Origin: an uncultured Planctomycetaceae bacterium | GTDB lineage: Bacteria > Planctomycetota > Planctomycetia > Planctomycetales > Planctomycetaceae | DNA length: 64,000 nucleotides | Direction: 5' to 3' | Assembly: GCA_943787265.1 (NCBI GenBank) | Contig: CALSLT010000042.1 | Location: 1 to 64,000, forward strand | Program-made: the position numbers and the translations under genes | Part shown: positions 8,378-16,864 of the stretch, piece by piece | Layout of the letters: each line of letters opens with the position of its first letter | How positions within the stretch are numbered: position 1 is the first letter of the stretch | The notes under the pieces: model-generated | Told to the model about the DNA's origin: nothing | Database searches by the model: none | What the model saw: the letters and a program-made list of their open reading frames with translations, nothing else

Positions 8378-10561
8378 GTGAACGATCTGAAAGCCCGCGT
8401 TCTGAAAGCGACAGTCTTAGCCACGATCGCTCTGATGACTGTGTTGCCAGCCGAACTTGCAGCACAGGGCATCGCGCCGGACAAACTCTCAGGGTTGGTT
8501 ATCGATGATACAAAAGCAGAACTCGTTGGCGAGTGGTTGACCAGCACGAGCATTGGTCCGTACCTCGGTGAGTCGTACATCCACGATCAGGCAAATGGCA
8601 AAGGCGAGAAGTCGGTTAAGTTTACTTTTCGTGTGATGAAGCCGGGCGAGTACCAGTTACTGATCGCCTATTCGTCGACGGGAAACCGTGCCGCAAAAGT
8701 TCCCATCACTGTGAGTTCTGGCGATCAATCCGGAACGGCATTTCTCAACCAGAAGAAGCGGCCTGAACTGGCAACTGGGTTCACGCCGGTTGGAGCGTTC
8801 GTACTCGCTGCCGATAGCGAGACGACGGTGCTGATTGAAACCAAAGGGACGACCGACCACGTCATTGTCGACGGCATCCGGCTCCTGACCGATTCCGAGT
8901 TGAAGATCGCTCGGACGGCAGAGAAGACGATCCCCAAAGGCATCGCGACGGTAAAACCTGCCCCGAAAAAGAAAGTTGGAGCCAAGAAGGAGCTGCCTCC
9001 GCCAGTCGCTCCAACGTTTGCCCGAAAGCCACCCGAAAAAAACTTTGCACCGCTTACTTCATCCGAATTTGATCGTTTGCTTGGACTTGATGAGTCGAGC
9101 GAATTGAAACTCGTTAATGACGTACGATTCTTTCGCCGAGTCTCGTTGGATCTGGTCGGTCGACAACCAACTCTGGACGAGTATCGAGCGTTCGTGAAAG
9201 ACAATTCGCCCGATCGTCGTGAAGAAACTGTCGAACGACTGCTTACTTCCGAAGACTTTGGTCGAAATTGGGGCAACTACTGGAGCGACCTGATCGCGAT
9301 GCGAACTCCAGAACCTCAGCTGACGTTCCTGAACTATGAGCCGTTCCGAGGATGGCTTGCTGAGCAATTCAACAAAGGAGCGGGTTGGGATGAAAGCGTT
9401 TTCCGCATGGTGACTGCCGTTGGAAAAGTCAGCGACGGCGCTGAAGGAACGTTCGTCGGCTTTCATCAGGGCGCCAGTAATCGGATCGCCGGTGAACTAT
9501 CCCGTGTTTTCCTTGGCGTTCGCATTGCCTGTGCCGAGTGCCACGATCACCCGTTTGTCGACATGCCGCAGGAAACGTTTCACGGCATGGCGGCATTCTT
9601 TACGCGAGTGAAAGTCGACGTCGCCCAGAACAATAGTGACAACATCAAGATCACAAGCGCCGAAAAGGGCGAGCACAAGATGCCCGGCGCGAAGGAAGAG
9701 ATGAAGCCGACAATCTATCGCGGAGATTCTCTGGAACTCGGAATCAGCGATCTTAAGCGGCGAGAACAACTCGCATACTGGGTGGTCAACGGCGACAATC
9801 CTTTCTTCGCGCGAGCCTTTGTGAACCACATTCAGGCTCGGCTGATGGGACGAGGATTCTTTGATCCGGTCGACGATCTCGGCGAAGAGGCAGAGCCGCT
9901 ACTCGCGGAAGCTCACGAGGCTTTGGCTGCTCACTTCGTCGCATCAGACTTCGACACCCGATCGGTCTTCCGAACGATCGTCAATTCGCGAGCGTACCAG
10001 GCAGTTGAACGAGCCACGCCAGCCGCAACACCCGAGTCGCCCGACTTAGCGAAAGACGCACCGCAACGAGCGGCCTTCACTGGCGCTCGCCCGAAGAAGC
10101 TGCGAGGTGATGAAGTATTCGATTCTCTGGTCACTGCGGTTTCGCTTCCCAATACAAAAGAAACGATCGCAAAGAAAACCGAAGCCGTTCGGTTTCCAAT
10201 CCCACCGAAAAGTACTCGTGACCTGGTTAACGAAGCGTTCGGATACGACCCGGCATTCCGTGACGCTCTGATCAATCGCACAATGGATCAGGCGATGTTC
10301 CTGATCAACAACGACCAGATTCTCAAGCAGGTCGATGCCAACGCAGACAGCGAAACAGTGCTGGCAAAACTACTCAAGGACGAACCAGATAACCAAGTCG
10401 TGACAGACGTGCTTTACGCTCGAGTGTTGACGCGTCAGCCAACAGTTCGTGAGCGGGCAATCGTACTGAAACATGTTGACGGTCTGAATGACCGCGAACG
10501 AGCATTCGAAGATGTGCTCTGGAGTTTGTTGAACAGCGCCGAATTCACAACGCGACACTAA
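8378..10561 (+). CDS. Exported DUF1549/DUF1553 protein with haem-c-type CAECH motif
   Basis: I chose GTG 8378, because it begins a clear signal peptide (VNDLKARVLKATVLATIALMTVLPAELAAQ); the frame is open further upstream without a leader. The product has 727 residues. Residues ~30-190 form a beta-sandwich of the xanthan-lyase/carbohydrate-binding type (GEYQLLIAYSSTGNRAAKVPI). Residues ~225-440 are DUF1549 (FFRRVSLDLVGRQPTLDEYRAF, then RVFLGVRIACAECHDHPF with a CxxCH motif). The C-terminal part is DUF1553 (FARAFVNHIQARLMGRGFFDPVDD, ending AFEDVLWSLLNSAEFTTRH). It pairs with the DUF1501 gene 59 bp downstream, as is standard in Planctomycetes. Biochemical role is unknown; a haem- or metal-dependent periplasmic role is inferred. 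Confidence 0.88.
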   Translation: MNDLKARVLKATVLATIALMTVLPAELAAQGIAPDKLSGLVIDDTKAELVGEWLTSTSIGPYLGESYIHDQANGKGEKSVKFTFRVMKPGEYQLLIAYSSTGNRAAKVPITVSSGDQSGTAFLNQKKRPELATGFTPVGAFVLAADSETTVLIETKGTTDHVIVDGIRLLTDSELKIARTAEKTIPKGIATVKPAPKKKVGAKKELPPPVAPTFARKPPEKNFAPLTSSEFDRLLGLDESSELKLVNDVRFFRRVSLDLVGRQPTLDEYRAFVKDNSPDRREETVERLLTSEDFGRNWGNYWSDLIAMRTPEPQLTFLNYEPFRGWLAEQFNKGAGWDESVFRMVTAVGKVSDGAEGTFVGFHQGASNRIAGELSRVFLGVRIACAECHDHPFVDMPQETFHGMAAFFTRVKVDVAQNNSDNIKITSAEKGEHKMPGAKEEMKPTIYRGDSLELGISDLKRREQLAYWVVNGDNPFFARAFVNHIQARLMGRGFFDPVDDLGEEAEPLLAEAHEALAAHFVASDFDTRSVFRTIVNSRAYQAVERATPAATPESPDLAKDAPQRAAFTGARPKKLRGDEVFDSLVTAVSLPNTKETIAKKTEAVRFPIPPKSTRDLVNEAFGYDPAFRDALINRTMDQAMFLINNDQILKQVDANADSETVLAKLLKDEPDNQVVTDVLYARVLTRQPTVRERAIVLKHVDGLNDRERAFEDVLWSLLNSAEFTTRH

Positions 10562-10620
10562 GCGACGTTACACCGTTAGCCGGAAAATCTCAGTCAGCGA
10601 CAACAAGTCGGAACCGCAGA

Positions 10621-11943
<1,323 letters not shown>

Positions 11944-11961
11944 CCAGGTGCTAGTAGCCAA

Positions 11962-12022
11962 GTAGGGTGCGTCTTGACGCACCAGTTAGAATGCTTCCGC
12001 GGTGCGTCAAGACGCACCCTAC
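11962..12022. repeat. Perfect 22-bp inverted repeat
   Basis: Arms at 11962-11983 and 12001-12022 are exact reverse complements (core GGGTGCGTCTTGACGCACC) around a 17-bp loop. Each arm itself contains the smaller palindrome GTGCGTC-TTGACGCAC. It lies just after the DUF1501 gene and overlaps no gene. There is no T-run, so a transposable palindromic repeat is more likely than a terminator, although it could slow RNA decay. Confidence 0.8.
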
Positions 12023-12052
12023 CGATGCGGATCCCCGGGAAAGAACTTACGA

Positions 12053-12528
12053 AATGGCCAAAGCCAATTGGAAGACTCAGCCGTTCAACGTCATTCAGAG
12101 TTTGCTCTTCAACAATCCGAATCGAGTTATCGAATACAGCGTTCGTGATGAGACCGGCGAATGGAAGAATCGAGCAGATGATCCTGCGCCGGTTGTCAGG
12201 TTGTACGAGCACGAAGCGTCCGAAGATCGCACTTGCCTGCAGACCGTGCAGTTCGTCCATCACATGCTGATTCCGCCGGGTGGTCGACACGTCAAAGAGC
12301 TGCATATTCATCCTGACGCCGAAGAACTGGTCGTGATCACGCGAGGTTCGGGCATCGCGATCATCGACGGTCAATCTACCGACGTTACCCGCCGAGGACG
12401 TCGTCTACGTGCCGCCGGGTGTCGAGCACGAATTTCGCAACACCGGCGAAGAAATGCTGGGAGTTCTCTTTATGTGCGTCCCAGTCGGAGCGGGCCTCGA
12501 AAAACTCGCGAAGGCTCAGCAGGGTTAG
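12053..12528 (+). pseudogene. Frameshifted cupin-domain protein
   Basis: ATG 12053 opens a frame of 158 codons if one lost base is restored near 12380. The first part carries cupin motif 1 (PPGGRHVKELHIHPDAEELVVITRGSG, with the metal-binding H-x-H and E). The second part, in the next frame, carries motif 2 (VVYVPPGVEHEFRNTGEEMLGVLFMCVP) and ends at TAG 12526-12528. Total length is 3n+2, consistent with a one-base deletion at the junction. Single-domain cupins of this size are mannose-6-phosphate-isomerase-like or sugar-binding proteins; the substrate cannot be told. Confidence 0.75.
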
Positions 12529-12562
12529 CGACTTGTCGGGAGATGTTCCGGCTTTCCAACCA

Positions 12563-12634
12563 CGTCATACCCGCGCAGGCGGGTATCCAGTTGTCACACA
12601 GCGTTATGGTTTCCCGCCTTCGCGGGAATGACAG
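12563..12634. repeat. REP-like repeat pair (CCCGCG...GCGGG type)
   Basis: The left half CGTCATACCCGCGCAGGCGG continues to GTATCCAG. The right half, read on the other strand, is CTGTCATTCCCGCGAAGGCG, continuing to GGAAACCA. The two halves are inverted copies of a palindromic unit widely seen between genes in many bacterial genomes. It follows the frameshifted cupin directly and likely spread as a non-autonomous element. Confidence 0.7.
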
Positions 12635-12779
12635 AAATAGCGACTCCGGCATCGTTCGTTTCAACTTGTTACGAAAGTCGAAGCGCTAACTTGCCTCGTT
12701 CGAGACGGAGGTAATCATACGCTGGCCGTCCAAAGCGGTTTTCCTGGAATTGCCACGTCCGACTGCTGAAAGAAAAAAG

Positions 12780-13139
12780 ATGCCGTTCATCGATGTCAAC
12801 GATTACGAGCCGGTTGAGCCTGTCCCAGGCTGCAAAATGCGGACGCCTCATCTAGAAAAGCTCATGCTGTCGTATCTTGAGATGGAAGAGGGGGCGGAAG
12901 TTCCGCTGCACAACCATCCGCACGAACAAGGCGGCATGCTGATTTCCGGGCGAATGCAACTGACGATCGGCGACGAGACTCGAATCTGCGAGCCGGGATC
13001 GCTGTACCTGATTCCGGCGGACGTTCCTCATCGAGCCGTCGCCGTCGATGGTCCCGCCGTTGTCCTCGACATTTTCAGCCCGATCCGCGAGGACTACGCC
13101 GAGCTTGCCAACCGCTACATTCCGAAGGTTGATGAGTAG
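12780..13139 (+). CDS. Small single-domain cupin protein
   Basis: The product has 119 residues from ATG 12780 (MPFIDVNDYEPVEPV); a start 30 bp upstream is possible. Cupin motif 1 is VPLHNHPHEQGGMLISGRMQL with two metal-binding His pairs. Motif 2 is PGSLYLIPADVPHRAVAVDGPAVVLDIF. This is the usual size for a stand-alone cupin fold. Proteins like this are often found next to sugar or uronate catabolism genes. It precedes pyrC by 130 bp but need not be linked to it. Substrate unknown. Confidence 0.82.
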   Translation: MPFIDVNDYEPVEPVPGCKMRTPHLEKLMLSYLEMEEGAEVPLHNHPHEQGGMLISGRMQLTIGDETRICEPGSLYLIPADVPHRAVAVDGPAVVLDIFSPIREDYAELANRYIPKVDE

Positions 13140-13268
13140 GATTGTCGAACACCGCGCTGACGTCCCCTCGTGGTTCGAGACGTGGTCTAAGAAAATGGCA
13201 CGCCTGCGTTTCGCTTGGCAATGCCCTACGGATGCTGATTCCTCAACACTCACATTGAGCGACCTCTC

Positions 13269-14606
13269 ATGCGAACTCTGATTCAAAACGCCACTTGCGT
13301 ACTTCCAACGGAAACTCGACAGGCCGACGTGCTGATTGAGGATTCGAAGATTCTCGGCATTGATCCTCCGGCGGGAGCGGCCTGCGACGAGACGATCGAT
13401 GCCGAAGGGCTGCACCTTCTGCCGGGAATCATCGACGATCACGTTCACTTCCGTGATCCGGGGCTGACTCACAAAGAGGATCTGCACACCGGCAGTCTGG
13501 CGTGCGCGGCCGGGGGAGTGACGACTTTCCTGGAGATGCCGAACACGATTCCACCGACGACAACACAGGAAATCCTTAGCGCAAAGCTGGACATCGCCGC
13601 ATCGAAATGTGTCGTAAACTACGGGTTCTACATTGCCGCTTCGACCGAGAATCTTGATGAACTGAAGAAGGCAACTCGAACGCCAGGCATCAAGATTTTC
13701 ATTGGCTCAAGCACTGGCAATCTGCTCGTTGATGACCAGGACGCTTTGGAAGCCATCTTTGCGGAAACGACGTTGCCCATCACGGCGCACTGCGAAGATG
13801 AAGCGACTGTTCGGGCGAATCAGGCTCGGATCGAAGCGGAAGGCTATACCGGACACAGCGATCATTCGAAGATTCGCAACCACGAGGCGGCGACGATCGC
13901 GACCGCGCGAGCTGTCGACCTTTCACGGCGGCACAAACATCGGTTCCACGTTGTTCACGTCTCGACGGCGAACGAGATCGAGCTTTTCGCCGATCACGGC
14001 GGATTGCTGACGGCCGAAGCGTGCCCGCATCATCTGTTCTTCAACGTGGACGATTACGATCGACTCGGGTCCAAAGTTCAGATGAACCCGGCGATCAAGA
14101 CGAAGGCTGACAACGAAGGATTGTTTGCGGCGTTGCTCGACGGAAGAATCCAGGTCGTCGCGACTGACCACGCGCCGCACACTCTGGAAGAGAAAGATCA
14201 GCCCTACCCTCAGTCTCCTTCCGGGCTGCCGGCTGTTGAGAATTCGCTGCCACTGATGCTCGACCAGGTTCATCAAGGCAACTGCAGCCTCGACCAAGTG
14301 GTTTCATGGATGTGCGACGCTCCGGCTCGCGTCTGGGACATGGTTGGCAAAGGTCGAATTCAGGAAGGCTACGACGCGGACCTCGTGCTGGTTGATCTGG
14401 CCAGATCAGCTGAAATTCGCAATGAGAACCAGACGACAAAATGCGGCTGGAGCCCCTGGCATGGGAAGACACTCACCGGATGGCCGGTTCGAACAATCGT
14501 GATGGGGCGAACCGTCTACGCGGATGGCAAGTTCGACGAAACTCCGGCCGGCACAGAAGTTCTCTTTGAGCATGAGAGAGGCGGTTTCTGGGCGTCCACT
14601 TCGTAG
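13269..14606 (+). CDS. pyrC: Dihydroorotase (class I)
   Basis: The product has 445 residues. Metal ligands H58 and H60 lie in IIDDHVHFRDPG, the diagnostic dihydroorotase motif. Further ligands lie in ITAHCEDE and HVVHVST, and the catalytic Asp in ATDHAPH. A carboxylated Lys would be in GIKIFIGSSTGNLL. Class I enzymes have this length and cyclise N-carbamoyl-aspartate in pyrimidine synthesis in the cytoplasm. The C-terminal WSPWHGKTLTGWPVRTIVMGRTVY is the family's usual end. No other pyr genes are beside it, which is common in Planctomycetes. Confidence 0.93.
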   Translation: MRTLIQNATCVLPTETRQADVLIEDSKILGIDPPAGAACDETIDAEGLHLLPGIIDDHVHFRDPGLTHKEDLHTGSLACAAGGVTTFLEMPNTIPPTTTQEILSAKLDIAASKCVVNYGFYIAASTENLDELKKATRTPGIKIFIGSSTGNLLVDDQDALEAIFAETTLPITAHCEDEATVRANQARIEAEGYTGHSDHSKIRNHEAATIATARAVDLSRRHKHRFHVVHVSTANEIELFADHGGLLTAEACPHHLFFNVDDYDRLGSKVQMNPAIKTKADNEGLFAALLDGRIQVVATDHAPHTLEEKDQPYPQSPSGLPAVENSLPLMLDQVHQGNCSLDQVVSWMCDAPARVWDMVGKGRIQEGYDADLVLVDLARSAEIRNENQTTKCGWSPWHGKTLTGWPVRTIVMGRTVYADGKFDETPAGTEVLFEHERGGFWASTS

Positions 14607-14662
14607 GTCAGGCTCTGCCAGACCGAATCGAAATTTGCTGTAACCTTCCTTAAATACACGTC

Positions 14663-15328
14663 TTGCAGCCTGTCGCCTTATTTCGTCGAAACACGAATAA
14701 TGCTCAAATAAATCCACGAGGCCGCGCGTCGTTATCCCGAGCCCGCTCGCAGAGTTGGCTCATCACTCAACCTGACGAGTCTTCTGCTGCTGTGCCAAAT
14801 TCTGACGGTGAGGATCGGATCGAGCCGGATTCTGTTGCGGGCCTGTACCGCCAACATGCGGGTGAGATGCGAGCGTTTCTCGCCGGCGTCCTCAGAGATC
14901 GTGAACTGGCTGACGAGGTGCTGCAGACGGTTTTTCGAAAGGCGTTGGAGAAGGGACACACGGCGACTGAGAACATCCGCAGCTGGCTGTTCAAAGTCGC
15001 CTGGAATGAAGCGATGCTGGTTCGAAGAGTTCAGACTCGACGAACGGGTGGGCTCCAGAAGGCGGCTCGAAGTCGTGGAATTTCGGAGCAGACTCCTGAA
15101 GTGAGTGAGTCGGTAGCGGTTCGAAAGGAAACGGTCGACCAGGTTCGTCAGGCGATTCAACAGCTTCCTGACGAGCAACAACTGGTTGTCAGGATGCGGA
15201 TTTACGAGGAAAAGAAGTTCGCGGTCATTTCAGAAGAGTTGGGACTTCCGTTGGGGACCGTCCTGAGTCGAATGCGGGCTGCGATGATGAAACTGGAAAA
15301 GTCACTCGGACGACATTTCGACGAGTGA
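14663..15328 (+). CDS. ECF RNA polymerase sigma factor
   Basis: Region 2 is SVAGLYRQHAGEMRAFLAGVLRDRELADEVLQTVFRKAL with NIRSWLFKVAWNEAM. Region 4 is VRQAIQQLPDEQQLVVRMRIYEEKKFAVISEELGLPLGTVLSRMRAAMMKLEKSL. The core is about 175 residues. The open frame begins at TTG 14663, with 43 extra low-information residues; GTG 14792 would give 178 residues and is equally plausible. It is followed after 48 bp by a membrane anti-sigma candidate and then exported-protein genes, so this sigma probably controls the 15-21 kb unit. Confidence 0.85.
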   Translation: MQPVALFRRNTNNAQINPRGRASLSRARSQSWLITQPDESSAAVPNSDGEDRIEPDSVAGLYRQHAGEMRAFLAGVLRDRELADEVLQTVFRKALEKGHTATENIRSWLFKVAWNEAMLVRRVQTRRTGGLQKAARSRGISEQTPEVSESVAVRKETVDQVRQAIQQLPDEQQLVVRMRIYEEKKFAVISEELGLPLGTVLSRMRAAMMKLEKSLGRHFDE

Positions 15329-15376
15329 AGTCATATCGATGCCGATCTTTAAGCCAGGCATTGTCGGAAACGAATC

Positions 15377-15970
15377 ATGTCGGAAGTAATGAAACAAACA
15401 GAATCGAATGACGAGCCTTTGAGTTGGCTCGCGTTCCGCTATGTCTCGGACGAGATGTCAGATGTGGAAGTTGACGCGTTTGAGGTCCGTCTGAACCCAG
15501 ACTCGCCAGAGTTTGACCTTGCTGCCTGCGAAGCAGTTGCCCGGGCGGTCCAACTTAATGATGCAGTCGCTATGGCCTCCGAAGCTGCCGTTCGCCCCGT
15601 TGTGGAGCAGGCAAGCGGTCAGACCAGTCGGCGTGACGTGACTGCTCGTCGTGTCAGCCTGATGGTGGCATCGGTCACCGTGATAGCGGTTGGCTGGGCA
15701 TTGACGCTGCCAACATCTCCGCCACGTGGCCAAGTGGTTGACTCCCCTGCCCCGCAGTCGGTTAATTCACCATCTGACGACGCAACCGGCGAACTGGTCC
15801 TGATCTGGGCAGATTCCGGCGACGAGTTGTTGTCAGCAGTTGAAGAAGTTCACGTTCTTCCTGCGGATGCCATGCCGGAGTACCTGAGCCCGGATGTGCC
15901 CGATTGGTTGCTGGCGGCCGTGCAGACTCATGACGGTTCTTCATCCAATCCTGAAGTCATGGAGAATTGA
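15377..15970 (+). CDS. Putative membrane anti-sigma factor
   Basis: The product has 197 residues. The N-terminal 70 residues (PLSWLAFRYVSDEMSDVEVDAFEVRL and FDLAACEAVARAVQL) look like the zinc-finger-less cytoplasmic head of anti-sigma proteins. A single membrane helix follows (VSLMVASVTVIAVGWALTLPT), then a proline/serine linker and a short acidic outer domain. Its position directly after an ECF sigma gene is the main evidence. No sequence motif by itself proves the role. Confidence 0.6.
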   Translation: MSEVMKQTESNDEPLSWLAFRYVSDEMSDVEVDAFEVRLNPDSPEFDLAACEAVARAVQLNDAVAMASEAAVRPVVEQASGQTSRRDVTARRVSLMVASVTVIAVGWALTLPTSPPRGQVVDSPAPQSVNSPSDDATGELVLIWADSGDELLSAVEEVHVLPADAMPEYLSPDVPDWLLAAVQTHDGSSSNPEVMEN

Positions 15971-15971
15971 C

Positions 15972-16769
15972 GTGAAGCAGCCTCACCGAATGCTTCATTC
16001 ACTACTCGCAGGCATGGTTGTCGTTGGCTTTCTGGCCGTGACAACGCAGGCTGAGCCTCCACGTACTTCCTCAAAAAAGCCTGTGAAGAAAGCTTCCGGT
16101 CGTGAGGCTGCAGCTTCGCCCTCGGCTTCGAAGACTTCTGCCAGCTCCAAGGCTTCGGCGAGAAGTGGCAACAGCGTTGAAAAGCGTCTCGAACCAATCA
16201 GCAAGGATCGAGCAGAGGCCGCAGTGCGATTCGCGAGAAAGCACCACCCCGAACTGGCAAAGCTGCTGGAAGGGCTACGAAAGTCTAACGACAGACATTA
16301 TCAGGCCGGGTTACGAGCTCTGACGCGAGACGCTGAACGTCTTGCAAAAATGGGCGAACGCAAGGACGAGCGTTATCCTGTTTCGTTGGAACTATGGAAA
16401 CTGGATTCTCGGATTCGGTTAGAGATCGCACGACTGTCCATGTCGCCGGACGAAGATTTCGAGCCTCGGCTTCGGCCACTGATGGAGAAACGGCAGGCGG
16501 CTCGTGTACAACTGGTCAAAATTGAGCGACAACGAACTGCTGAGCGGCTTGCGAAATACGACGAAGAGCTGAAAACTCTACAGTCACGATCCGACGGACT
16601 GGTCGGATCTGAAATTGAGCGATTGAAGAAAATGATGGCGGCACGAACTCGAGCAAAGACTTCGCGTCCCCAGACTTCTAAAGACACTGCTGCCGCGCCC
16701 CCCAAACGGAAGCCTTCAAAGTCGAAGACTTCTCGTCCTGCAAACTCACCCACCACTTCGGCAGACTGA
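15972..16769 (+). CDS. Secreted lysine/arginine-rich coiled-coil protein, unknown function
   Basis: GTG 15972 lies 1 bp after the stop of the anti-sigma gene and starts a signal peptide (VKQPHRMLHSLLAGMVVVGFLAVTTQA). The frame is open further upstream but overlaps the previous gene. The mature part has a low-complexity KKPVKKASGREAAASPSASK stretch. A helical region of about 130 residues rich in charged heptads follows (AVRFARKHHPELAKLLEGLRKSN, then SRIRLEIARLSMS). The tail is basic and Pro/Ser/Thr-rich. The helical part resembles small periplasmic Spy/CpxP-type proteins only in general character. Tight coupling suggests it belongs to the sigma regulon. Confidence 0.65.
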   Translation: MKQPHRMLHSLLAGMVVVGFLAVTTQAEPPRTSSKKPVKKASGREAAASPSASKTSASSKASARSGNSVEKRLEPISKDRAEAAVRFARKHHPELAKLLEGLRKSNDRHYQAGLRALTRDAERLAKMGERKDERYPVSLELWKLDSRIRLEIARLSMSPDEDFEPRLRPLMEKRQAARVQLVKIERQRTAERLAKYDEELKTLQSRSDGLVGSEIERLKKMMAARTRAKTSRPQTSKDTAAAPPKRKPSKSKTSRPANSPTTSAD

Positions 16770-16864
16770 CGCCCGTCAGCCTGTCGCCCACCTTTGGCGA
16801 TGGTTTTCGAAATTCGAAGCTACCCCGCCTGATTGTTTATTGATTTACAGAATTGAGGAGTGCC

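Noticed and set aside
11962..12022. Treating the perfect inverted repeat as a Rho-independent terminator
   Set aside because: There is no T-run after either arm and the loop plus arm design matches other intergenic palindromes in the window.
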